The notes beneath the pieces were generated by a model. It made no database searches. It was not told where the DNA came from and was given only the letters and a program-made list of their open reading frames with translations. From Halocafeteria seosinensis (Eukaryota; Sar; Bigyra; Bicosoecida): a stretch of 64,000 nucleotides of DNA. A program made the translations under genes and the position numbers. The first letter of the stretch is position 1. Every line of letters begins with the position of its first letter. The DNA is taken from the NCBI GenBank assembly GCA_001687465.1, contig LVLI01000006.1:164511-228510 (forward strand), in the 5' to 3' direction. Positions 1 to 9,562 of the stretch are shown here, piece by piece.

Positions 1-1996
1 GGATTTTCAGTTTCTTCCATTGTAGCCACCGTAAATATCTGTCAGGAGACACGTCCAGAGAATTCAGCAAAACCTTAATGGGTTTCTTCAAAGCTACTGG
101 CCAGTACGGGGCATCTTCTTCTGATATACTCCCCAATACTTGTTTCACATCTTCGTCTCGTAGATGAGCAAAGATAGATTCCTGATTTTCGAGCGAAATT
201 TCAGGTTCTACCTCGAGACCTAACGTTGACGCCGTCGCAGGACGAGTGCTATCGAACATATCGTCTTCGGGAATATAGTGTTGGAATACAGTTGGATCGG
301 TTGGTCCAGTATACTTGTGGAACAGGTTATCTCTCTTAGATAGAATCATTACTTCGAGATGGAGCCGGTCGAGGAGCAAGAAGACATTTGTAGCTGACAG
401 AACAATACACTTGTGTAACGCTAACCGAATAACATGCAGAAACACACGATCAACGCATGATAGTTCGTTTTTGCCGCTGGGAACTGCTTGGATTACTTTC
501 TTGTACATCCTCTGACTGTGCAGTTGTCGCTTCAGAGTTTCGTATTCATGCTCTAGGCGCATGCTCTCTATTCCTTCGCGAGGGTCAAGTTCATCTGGTC
601 CCGGGTTTGCAAAAAATGAGCGCGCTGTAACAGTAGCAATGGTACTTGGTGGTCGACAGACGAAAGACTTACTTGGGCCTGAGAAGGCCTTATACTTTGC
701 AGCGTAGCGTTGCGGGAACTCATATACAAAGCGGCCCTGTGCAGGTAAGATACACCTAACGAATTACATGATGTCGAATGAAACTGCATTTCTCTGGACC
801 ACGACTCACCAAGTCCTGGACATACGAAGAAATAACAACACGTTGATGACGAGCACCATGAAACCATGTTATTAATAGCATCGTAACCCACCTGCTGTAG
901 CTGTTTGCTCATCAAATACTTAGACTTCTGAATACTCTTCTCAGTCTCTTTCATTTCTTGCACGCTGAACGCAGTCACGATTTCAAGCACTAATGAGCAG
1001 ATAGGAGTATTACATATCGACCCAATGCTAATTGCTTACGCCTGCTGACTTCTGTCAAACACTTCGTTGTACTCTTCATCATACTGCCGCTGCTTTGAAC
1101 TCCCAACAAATTGCACGGCTGAATGCGGGCGCGACCCGGAAGCACTCCGATTGCGGGTGCGAGAAGAAAATCGTAAAGATTCTTCCTTGTCAGACGAGTC
1201 AACACTGGACCTCCTCGCCTGTCGCGGGTGTTTTTCTGAATTGGTGAAGTCCGGAACCCCATTGACTCACAAATAGTCTTGGAACAATCCAGTAATTATT
1301 TCACATACTCTCAAGCATGCTATCCTTTCCATACGTGGGAAGTTCCTCCACTTTCGCGTATCGACTTAGCGTCTGCTGTACCCGTTGGTCACTTCGCTGT
1401 TCTGCTTGTTCACACTGTGTCTGCAAGATCTGTCGATGCGCCCCCCATGGCGACGAAGAACTCGATTCACGTCGCCTCGATGAACCGCGAGGGCTAAAGT
1501 TCTTGGTATAACTGACATCTTCCTGAAATCCAAAGTCCATTAACTCTTCCAGATCCTGCGTGCGCAAAATGGGAAGTTACTCTACGTAGTCAACACGGTT
1601 CTCTCACTACAGTAGGCCCATACAGTGTTGCGAGTATTATGCGGTCGCAAAGATCCCCTCCAACTCTGGATTTCACCTGCGGGTTCTGTCCCGGCATATA
1701 AATCTTTGGGTAATCTAGCTATACTAGGTGTACTCTCAAGTACCCGAGCCAGCTGCGGAATCACACAAGCCCTAATCAAGAACGTTGCCGATGTCTCCTC
1801 CCGAAGATTCGGTTCTTACCTTGCTTTCTCGAGTGCCCTCTCCGCAACGGACAAACACCTTGCGGTGTTCACTGCATGCTATTAAGCGCTTCAATTCCGC
1901 TCGACCTAGGTCTGGATTATTTCGCCTTCGTCGCTGCTTCGAGGAACTTGGGCGTGTCGACGATTCCCCTCGGGGCCGAACAGGGGTGGTTTGCAT
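1..1996 (-). CDS. Unknown multi-exon protein, 5' part (runs off left edge)
   Basis: Partial gene of at least seven exons: complement(<1..624, 673..736, 892..964, 1040..1265, 1309..1555, 1608..1676, 1820..1996). All introns are GT-AG and 43-155 nt, and each junction keeps the frame, giving about 493 residues before the window edge. The start is the ATG at 1996 (residues MQTTPVRPRG), preceded by an A-rich stretch. The N-terminal half is Ser/Arg-rich and probably disordered, with a Gln-rich helical stretch near residues 115-135. From about residue 240 the protein looks folded and helical (for example FVYEFPQRYAAKYKAF, then LHVIRLALHKCIVL). I do not recognise the family. Exon choice for 1040..1265 rests on a weak acceptor (TGTGAG). 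Confidence 0.6.
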
Positions 1997-2621
1997 TTTT
2001 TTTCCCCGTTTCTTCGGAGGGTACTTAACGGATTAAAACCGTAATATTGGTCTTTCCTATATCACCATCGCACAACGTGAGACAATAAGTCGAACTCAAT
2101 CGTGGAATCGCAACTTGCCTCGGCGCTAACGGCATCCGAGTCAACGTAATCTCTCCTTCCCCAACTAAAACGTGTAAGATGGGATTTACGCGCATTGAGA
2201 AGAAATACTAAAGGGGAAGGAGCTAACAACAGTAAAACGTCACTTAAAACTAATTTTTGCGTCGCCTGAGATTGTGCATAGAAGCTGCGAAGGTCGCAGC
2301 GGCTGCGACCGTCTGCTGCTCTGGTGGAATTCACCACACAAGTACACACGGACAACACTACCACAGTGATACACGATATTTACATGTCGCATGGATAATT
2401 TGAAGCATTTTATGGTTCAACGAGAGGTAAATCTGTAAGAAGCTTCCAACACTGAGGAAAGTCAACCCGAGTGTCGGACAATGGACCACATCATGTGCAA
2501 CCATTCCCAATTCTTACCAGAGATGTATTTTTCGGAGTACCAGAACCCAGGGAATAAATCAAAGTAAAACAGAACAATACATATGTTTGAAAATTGCTCC
2601 TTCATCGTACTCTCAGCTAGT
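1997..2621. other. Intergenic stretch without supported gene
   Basis: Only ORFs lacking an ATG or shadowing each other occur here. The longest, on the minus strand at 2062..2364, opens with GTG and shows no domain. This interval holds the 3' flank of the PH-domain gene and the 5' flank of the gene that runs off the left edge. Confidence 0.4.
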
Positions 2622-3545
2622 TCAATACTCACTATCCTCCCCATGTTCAGCGACTGTCGCAGGCACACTATCCTGGCCTGTGTGGGAAGAATCAATGGAT
2701 CTTCTCCCAACACTTCCCACGTTGTCATCGTAGTAGGAGTCAGCTAAACTTGTAGAGGAAGGAGAAGATCCCATAGCTGTGTGTTTGATTGGACTGGCTT
2801 GCAGCGATTCACCTTCCTCCGGAATGAGATACCACGGCAGCGCTTTTGGTGGGGGCGGTTGTGGCAACACAGGGAACCCTCTTGGATTATAATCTTGCAT
2901 CGCCTGCATGACTCCCATGATCGCCGAGTACCAAGAATCCCTGTCGCTTGGTGACCCAAAAGCTAACACTTCCGACTGCCTTGCTGTAACGAGGAGGATA
3001 CCGTCCGTGCTGAGTTTGGAGTGTTCGATCTTCACGCGGTGTATTCGAGCTCCTTCGAGGGATAAATAAGCCTTTGGGGCTGGAAGTGGCGAGGAAAAGC
3101 CTGGAAATTTCCCAGAGAAAGCCACTCTACAATCGTTGAAATCATGTTCCTCTCGATCTCTCGAGGCATTGGCTGCCTCCTTTTCATGCCTATAATACGC
3201 CAGTGTCCCTCCGTGAAGGACGAAATATCGATCCTTCCATGACTTTAGCTTATCAAGACCGAAACTGATGCCTCCCCTCTTCTTAATGTAGCCTGTCAAT
3301 GTGGGACTGCTTCGGAGGAGAGCCCCTCGTATCTGTTGCGGCGTCATTTTTCGTTGAAGTGCCTTCTTCCCTGCTCCCGGAGCTACTCTACCTCCAGTAG
3401 CATCATGCGTGCTCCTCGACGGACTAATAGTAGATTGTCCAGAGGCGGCGGAGAAGGATCCTCTGGGAGAATGGGGCTCAGAATTTCCCATGAACTCGTG
3501 ATAGGACGCCGTCCCCGTTGAAGATGCTGAGGATCGATAGCTCAT
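2622..3545 (-). CDS. PH-domain protein
   Basis: Intronless model of 307 residues starting at the ATG at 3545 (MSYRSSASST). The first third is Ser/Thr-rich and low complexity. A pleckstrin-homology domain follows at about residues 80-215: the first strand TLTGYIKKRG, then WKDRYFVLHGGTLAYY, and the closing helix with its conserved Trp in SDRDSWYSAIMGVMQAM. PH domains usually bind phosphoinositides or proteins at membranes. The tail is Pro/Ser-rich (VLPQPPPPKALPW) and then acidic. The stop at 2622 lies inside a GTGAGT motif that would serve well as a splice donor, so the C-terminus may be spliced further. The PH assignment is firm; partner and role are unknown. Confidence 0.8.
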   Translation of the reverse strand: MSYRSSASSTGTASYHEFMGNSEPHSPRGSFSAASGQSTISPSRSTHDATGGRVAPGAGKKALQRKMTPQQIRGALLRSSPTLTGYIKKRGGISFGLDKLKSWKDRYFVLHGGTLAYYRHEKEAANASRDREEHDFNDCRVAFSGKFPGFSSPLPAPKAYLSLEGARIHRVKIEHSKLSTDGILLVTARQSEVLAFGSPSDRDSWYSAIMGVMQAMQDYNPRGFPVLPQPPPPKALPWYLIPEEGESLQASPIKHTAMGSSPSSTSLADSYYDDNVGSVGRRSIDSSHTGQDSVPATVAEHGEDSEY

Positions 3546-4180
3546 CTCGTGATCCAAGCACTACTGTAGACCCATTCATAAAACAAACAAGAGTGACAGC
3601 AGTTTTATATTGGAGTACTATGTTTTGCATCTTCGATGAACCTTTTCGATTCAATTTTGTTTCCAACAACAACACCTTCGTCAGGTCCTCTAGTCTCCGT
3701 CTGGCCTCCTGTGTGTATTCTCGTAACCTACACATACACCCACATATTTCACAAGGAATACTTAAGGTCCATAAGTTATGGAATATTTAAGAGAAATATT
3801 CAAGTGCTCGCATTGAAGGAAGATGAATCGAGGCTTCTTGTTTAGTATCTGCGACGGGGCACCATCTGCGACACATGTGGCACGGTGGGCGGTACAACGT
3901 TGTACATGTCATGATGACGGTAGGAGCAATACCAATACACACTGATGGGATGTAGAGCCAGAGAACCACGGTGGGAGGCGTTACAGCCTGATCTAGTTTG
4001 TATTAGTAGTCTACATGCTACACTAAGCAAGCAATGTGAGGAGTGAACCCTATTCACAATGCGGCGCATCACCGTGATAGCCGGAGTTGACAACAGGTGT
4101 GTATTGGTATTGCTCCTACCGGAAGACGTGCCTGCTACAGGCTACGCCACACCGTGTGAGGGGTGAACTCTACCCGGAAC
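3546..4180. other. Intergenic stretch with long inverted repeat
   Basis: No supported coding region. It contains a perfect 25-bp inverted repeat (3918-3942 against 4097-4121) and, between and beyond its arms, two related stretches with the core GTGAGGRGTGAACYCTA near 4038 and 4156. It separates the PH-domain gene from the 3' end of the next minus-strand gene. Confidence 0.5.
3918..4121. repeat. 25-bp perfect inverted repeat, arms 154 bp apart
   Basis: Bases 3918-3942 (reading cggtaggagcaataccaata and on) are the exact reverse complement of 4097-4121 (ending attggtattgctcctaccg). The left arm abuts a 14-bp palindrome GTACAACGTTGTAC at 3892-3905. The structure lies about 60 bp downstream of the stop codon of the membrane-protein gene, so it could fold in that gene's 3' UTR, or it could be the remains of a small mobile element. 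Confidence 0.75.
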
Positions 4181-7100
4181 TTAGGTTTCCTTTGGGTCGC
4201 CTGTCAAAGCATTTGTACCAGTGGTATTCCCGACATCCGTGGAAGCATGCTCCTCTTGAGACGGCTGCTGGCGCTGCTGTGCTCCCCCTTGCATTGAAAT
4301 GTTATGCTGTGCCATACTTACCCCGGAAAAGTCTTGTTGCGCATTCGCTTGGCCCATGTATTGGTTTTGCATCACTTGCCCAGGATAAGGCTGCCAGTTG
4401 GGTGGTACTTGCTGCGGGTATCCAGAAGAAGCTATCATTCCCTCGGAACTACCGGCATCAGAGTTGTTTTGACCTTGCATTGGTTGCTCCGGGTATCCAG
4501 AGGGGCCCATCATTCCCTCCGGGCTACGGATCATATCGTTGCTCTGACCTTGCATTGGTTGCTGCGGGTATCCAGGGGGGGCCATCATTCCCTCCGGGCT
4601 ACGGATCATATCGTTGCTTTGACCTTGCACTGGTTGCTGAGTGCTAGGTTGAGTGATTTGTTGAGCAAATGGACCCTGTTGGGAATTCGGTGGGTTAGTA
4701 GCCATTGCTTGATCTTGGGGTGCTTGCCAAACTCCTTGTCCAGGATAAGGCTGCCAGTTGGGTGGTACTTGCTGCGGGTATCCAGAGAAAGCTATCATTC
4801 CCTCGGAACTACGGGCATCAGAGTTGTTTTGGCGTTGCATTGGTTGTTGCCCGTATCCAGAAGGAGGCATCATTCCCTCTGGGCTTCGGATGACGATAGC
4901 GTCGTTTTGACCTTGCATTGGTTGCTGCGGATATCCAGGGGGAGCCATCGTTCCGTCCGGGCTACGGATCATATCGTTGCTTTGACCTTGCACTGGTTGT
5001 TGAGTGCTAAATTGAGGAGTCTGTTGAGCAAATGGACCTTGTTGGGAATTCGGTGGGTTAGTAGCGATTGCTTGACCTTGGGGTGGTTGCCAACCTCCTT
5101 GAACACCTTGAACACCTTGAAACGTTTGTTGAGGATACCACGGGGTACCAACTGTGCCGACTGAGCCTTGGAACGTTGCACTGTGTTGGCCTTGCACTAG
5201 GTGCGTCTGGTTTGCGTTGGCCATTCTACTGTTCACCGTTTGGGGCGGGTTAACTTGTGCTCCCTGAAATCCAGCGCCCGGCGGCTGCTGTTGATTCGGT
5301 ACAGCTTGTCTGGGACCACTGCTGGTTTGGAACTGTTGAGGGTATCCTGGCCCAGGAGGCATCCACCCTTGTGGGCTCTGAAAACCGGCAAAGTTCTGGT
5401 TCGGAAACTGTTGGGGAGGATGAGATTGATTCATTGGGCTCATCTCATGTTGGGGTGCACCGCCCATCATGCCCCCATTTTGCATCGGCGGTACTTGTAA
5501 CCCTTGTTGAGGGTACTTCGGATGTCCACCGTGTGCCCCCATGTATCCCGGGTAAGGCATAGTTTGCGTGTCTATCGGTGCATTTTGTTGAGGGGGGTGC
5601 ATGCCGGCTCCGGGTAAGAGTGGCTGCTGGTTCTCGGGCATTGACTTCCCTTCCAGCCGACTAGAGTTTCCCTGTTCAGTAAGAGCTACCTCCATTTCCA
5701 CTTGGTTCTTGCTCAAATACCTTGACAACCGGATGTGTGAGTCAACCCCTTTGTTAAACATTCCTTGACATAAGCGACAACAAGTTTTTACGTAGAGGCC
5801 TAACCTGCGACGACTAAACACTGTAGACGAAAACATGATAGGAAAGTAAGTTAGCTGAATATCGTACCAGGCACACTTATCGAAACTCTCATCGAATGTA
5901 ACCTTAGCCCCTCCAAGGATCATATCTTCTACTGTTGCTTTTTCCAGCACATAGTCACCAAAGTACGCACCAAGACAAGGGACACAACCCCAACAACATG
6001 CTGTACAGTGATCATTACAATGAGGGCCAGCTGCATGGTATTTGAATGAGTTGGAACCGGAAGCTGCGAGCAGTGCAAATAAGAACGAGGGCAGAGTGAA
6101 CACTCCCTTCGAGGGTCCGACAAAGAGGGGAGACGTACGAGGCGGTATGCCAACGAAGCGAATCCTGCTATCAAGCCACTTCAGGTACATTTTTCCAGCG
6201 AAGCTGCTAGCAAACAGACATGAACGTTAACGACACGTGCTGGTAAGTTTAGAAGAAACCGAGCATCACCCACCATCGCTCCCAAAGAGTCAATGTCAGG
6301 AAATTCAGCAGTTTTTCATAACAGAATCGAAGGTAAGCATCGCCGAAGTCGAGATCGTACTTGACAGTACGTTTCTGAACTCTCATCGATTCGATAATTG
6401 CACGGTTCTTCGCAAACGTGACAAACGGGGAAGGAATCCAGAAAATATGGAGATCTAGAGGTGTGATTTTCTGAATAAGGTTCAGTATCTTTTCAAAGAG
6501 TCCCAGAACGAGCCCAACAGTGAAGAAATAAAGCTGCGGTTCGCAAAGTACGATCATCTATGATGAACTGAACGCCACTGGCATTCCAGGAATAACATTG
6601 TGCCGGCACTCACCTTCGCCAGGCATTTTAGTTCTACAGAAAACACAGCAAAATCCATTCCTTCCTCGTCAAATTGTTTTCGCGGTTTATTTTGGCAAGA
6701 GGAGCACACTTTAGATGGTCTCCAATCCATGACCTTGCACAACATGACAACAGGCATCAGAGAGCCATGTCCGAAGAGACCAATTTCCATTACTAGGAAC
6801 ATATGGCGGATGCGTTTCAAGGTCCTCAACTTGCCGATATCCTCCTCCGCGATCCCTACTCCGTATATGTCTATCCCATTCAGTAATACGAATAAACTAT
6901 GAGCTGCAGCCCCCAGGAAAATAATGCTCGTCGCTACAAAAACGTAGAATGGATCTATATTCTTGATGGTTTTTCCAAGTGAGATTGGTTCCACAGGCAC
7001 CTCTAGGGAATGCTTGGCCTGTTCTTCCAGCTCCGCCATCCGCTTCTTCTCCTTTCGCAGCCGTTCGGTCTCGACGCGCTTGTACCAATTGGACAACCCA

Positions 7101-7207
7101 CAACGCACAATGAGTCCGACCACAAGGACACCGGCACAAAGTACGAGGTAAGTTAGCACTAGTCCGAAGTCCAATCCTAATTCGCTCACGGTGAAAAAGC
7201 CTGCCAT
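4181..7207 (-). CDS. Multi-pass membrane protein with Gln/Pro/Gly-rich repeat tail
   Basis: Three exons: complement(4181..6203, 6274..6557, 6614..7207), introns of 70 and 56 nt, 966 residues, start at the ATG at 7207 (MAGFFTVSELG). Residues 10-35 form a membrane helix, followed by a charged KRVETERLRKEKKRMAELEE segment and further hydrophobic segments to about residue 410. The stretch from exon 2 into exon 3 (YEKLLNFLTLTLWER, then KMYLKWLDSRIRFVG) resembles DUF898/YjgN-type membrane proteins, which repeat such an LLxxLTLG...RY...WxDxxxxxxG pattern, and a second weaker copy may follow. There is also a Cys-rich run (HCTACCWGCVPC). The C-terminal half (about residues 480-960) is Gln/Pro/Gly/Met-rich and built from tandem units, probably a cytosolic disordered tail. 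The DUF898 link is tentative; the gene model is good. Confidence 0.65.
4381..5080 (-). repeat. In-gene higher-order tandem repeat (two blocks of about 360 bp)
   Basis: Within the Gln-rich tail, about 25-residue units of the form RSPEGMMAPPGYPQQPMQGQ occur six times, grouped as two three-unit blocks. At the DNA level, 4381 onward and 4741 onward are nearly identical at an offset of 360 bp (both begin caggataaggctgccagttg), and the 3' parts drift to an offset of about 363 bp. The third unit of each block is altered the same way (SSEGMIA.SGYPQQVPPNW), so a three-unit array formed first and was then duplicated. Confidence 0.85.
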
Positions 7208-7480
7208 GTTTTCTCCACGTCACCTGTTCTTCGTCCCGAAGTATCTTGACAACAGAAGAAAAGTCTTAATGCACTGTACAGTGTACTGTATATCCCTTTA
7301 CCTGTTGACACCGAGAGTCTCTAGACGTTCCAATCAATAAGATGGATTGAAAAAGGACAAAGTCAACGTCAGCCCGCAACAGAAGCACGATGTCTTTTTG
7401 TCCCCTGAGAATCAAGCCCCAGTCGGCGACAGTCGCCAGGTCACGGTCGCAGCGATCGCAGTGGCTGGTCGTTGCACAAA
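7208..7480. other. Short intergenic stretch upstream of transposon relic
   Basis: No gene seen. It includes the 5' flank of the preceding minus-strand gene and a self-complementary cactgtacagtg at about 7270. I searched this side for a terminal inverted repeat of the hAT element and found none that matched the other side. Confidence 0.3.
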
Positions 7481-8880
7481 CAGACCTAAGGAATCCCCGC
7501 CATGTTCGGTGCACATACCAGTACGAAAGCGAGAGCACTTACTGTGCAGAGTGATGGCAACACAACCAATGTATGGCGACATTTGATGGCCCATGAAGGA
7601 TGGCAGAATGCTCTGAAGCAGTGACAGGAACGAAGATCGAACCAGCAACCTACTGTAGTTGGTTGCACCACACAACGTCCATATGTGGAAGCAGAAGAGA
7701 AAGGGAGGAGACAATTGCTAGAATAGTGACATTCACAGTTGATGAGAGTATACCCTTCCGAATTGTTGAATCTCGGCCATTCAAGAGGATGCTGGAGAGC
7801 GGCATAGAAAGACATGCCGTCCAGACGCACAATCGCCCGCAAGGTCGACGAGAGGGCATCGAATGTAATGGAGAGAACAGATGATATAGTACGTTCTCTT
7901 ACCACGCTGGTGTTAAGCGGTGATATTTGCACACACACACACACATGTGACAGATAGCCCACCGGCCGGGGAGTTGACCATTAGTGATGGTCGCTCATTC
8001 TTTGCCGTTCTCTCTCTCTATGTGGACGAGTCTTGGACCTTGCGAGAGCTTCTCATTGGGTTCCAAGATATGTCCGAGATGAGACACACAGGAAATGCGA
8101 TCGCCGATGCTTTACGTAATATCAGTGTTAAGAGAGGACTTAATCGTTCTACCCAAATTCCTGCAGTGGTCACAGACAGCGCGTCCCATATCATTGATAT
8201 TGGATGATGACCATGATTACCTACCGGATGGTGACATATTGCAAGGAGAATCAGTTACGTGGCTTCCATGCGTAGCTCATATTGTACAAAATGCTCTTAA
8301 AGATGGCATGCATGAGGAAGGCGTGTCCTCGTTAATTAACAAAGTTCAGTCAGTTTGCGAACGTCTTCGACAGCAAAACTTGTTTCGATTGCTCAACGAA
8401 GAAAGGGATAACGAAGGTTTGAAACAATTGAGGCTCGTCTAGTGTCTACTGCATGATCAGCAGATTCCGGTTAAATACAGCGCATACAATGTTCCCAACA
8501 GAACTCTACTCGTTTGGAGCCCTTTATCACCAAGGAGTTGAAACGTTTGAGGATCGAGCTTCCTGAGGCCTCCGATGAGGAAGTCCCTCCACTACGTCTT
8601 CATCCAAGCAACACTGAAGAACCATTAAAACAACAGAGTGGGTTCTCTTTGCTGAAACTTTGGAAGAAGCACGGCTATAGTTTTCCAGTTCTAACCTGTA
8701 ATGAAGTGTTTGCTGGCTATACCAGCATCTACAGCCACTGCCGAAAGTTCCTTCAGTATTGCTGGCATTAATTATGGGAAGCGAAGGACTCGTCTGAGTA
8801 GTGAACGGCTTGAGAGTATAATGGTCGTCAGATATAACCGCATTGGCACGTTGCTGGACGGAGAGGATACAGTAGAATAG
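7480..8880 (+). pseudogene. Decayed hAT-superfamily transposase
   Basis: Pieces of one transposase run in order through shifting frames. First comes a partial BED zinc finger (DGNTTNVWRHLMAHEGW) near 7550-7600. Next is the region IVTFTVDESIPFRIVES, continuing in a second frame as MPSRRTIARKVDE. The catalytic core follows around 7960-8200 (LYVDESWTLREL; VVTDSASHIIDI), then WLPCVAHIVQNALKDGM around 8260. The hAT C-terminal dimerisation motif lies at about 8710-8880 (LLAIPASTATAESSFSIAGI, then KRRTRLSSERLESI). At least four frame changes and several in-frame stops separate the pieces, so it cannot encode a working enzyme. A (CA)n tract at 7930-7944 interrupts the coding sequence. hAT enzymes move DNA by cut-and-paste and leave 8-bp target duplications; I could not fix the termini. 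Confidence 0.85.
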
Positions 8881-9562
8881 AAGAAGAGTGCCAAGTGGGA
8901 GTACATCACTCCTGCAAATCTGCAAGGCTTGTCAGGGCCTTTCCCCCGATTGAAATATACTTAGGCATCTGTATGCGCCCACCACTGTACACAAGTCCTC
9001 ACAGGAGAATTTGAATTTTTTAACCCGATGACCAACCCGTGACCGAGGCTTCAGAGGACCCCAAAAACCGGGCACCGAAACATTCTGTCCCGGTCGGGTC
9101 CACGTCTGCATTGCAGTGGGTAAGTTCACGAGCAATTCCTATTGTATATGTTTCATACCCTATACGAGTCTATAGTAGTGAGAATGACATTCTGATGAGT
9201 TTGGTATCTTCACCATCAGCAACGGACGAACGTGCCAGAAGTGACTCCGATAGGAACAAAGATGCCTGTTCCTTTAGCATTATCGAGAGTCCCCATTAGG
9301 CCAATACCCCTGCCAACTTTCGTATCTTGCTCCAGGAGGACCATCGCCGCTGAGCTGGCGGTTACCACCATATGGTCGAAGAAATAATTCAAATGGAGGT
9401 GGTGGGAGCTTAATTCATTACCGGTACGCATGTGCGTACAGACGGTTGTTTATTGATTCCAGGCAAAAGTGCCCAAGTACCCGGTGATTTGAGAGTTCCC
9501 GTATCCGAAAGGGTGAAGGCGACGCATGGGGTATTCCAATCCTGTCTTTTTATATATTCCCC
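8881..9562. other. Gene-free stretch, possibly transposon tail
   Basis: No supported gene. The sequence ending gcgcccaccactg near 8986 looks like the outer end of a hAT element, and a CCCG/CGGG-rich patch follows at 9020-9110. The remainder is the 3' flank of the Patched-like gene. Confidence 0.35.

Noticed and set aside
4304-5164. Long plus-strand open frame opposite the Gln-rich repeats
   Set aside because: It mirrors the repeat on the other strand. The minus-strand frame has continuous exons with membrane helices and Gln/Pro composition; the plus frame is only the complement of that low-complexity sequence.
7486-7962. 158-codon minus-strand frame across the transposon
   Set aside because: It lies antisense to clear hAT transposase motifs and shows no domain; it is a shadow.
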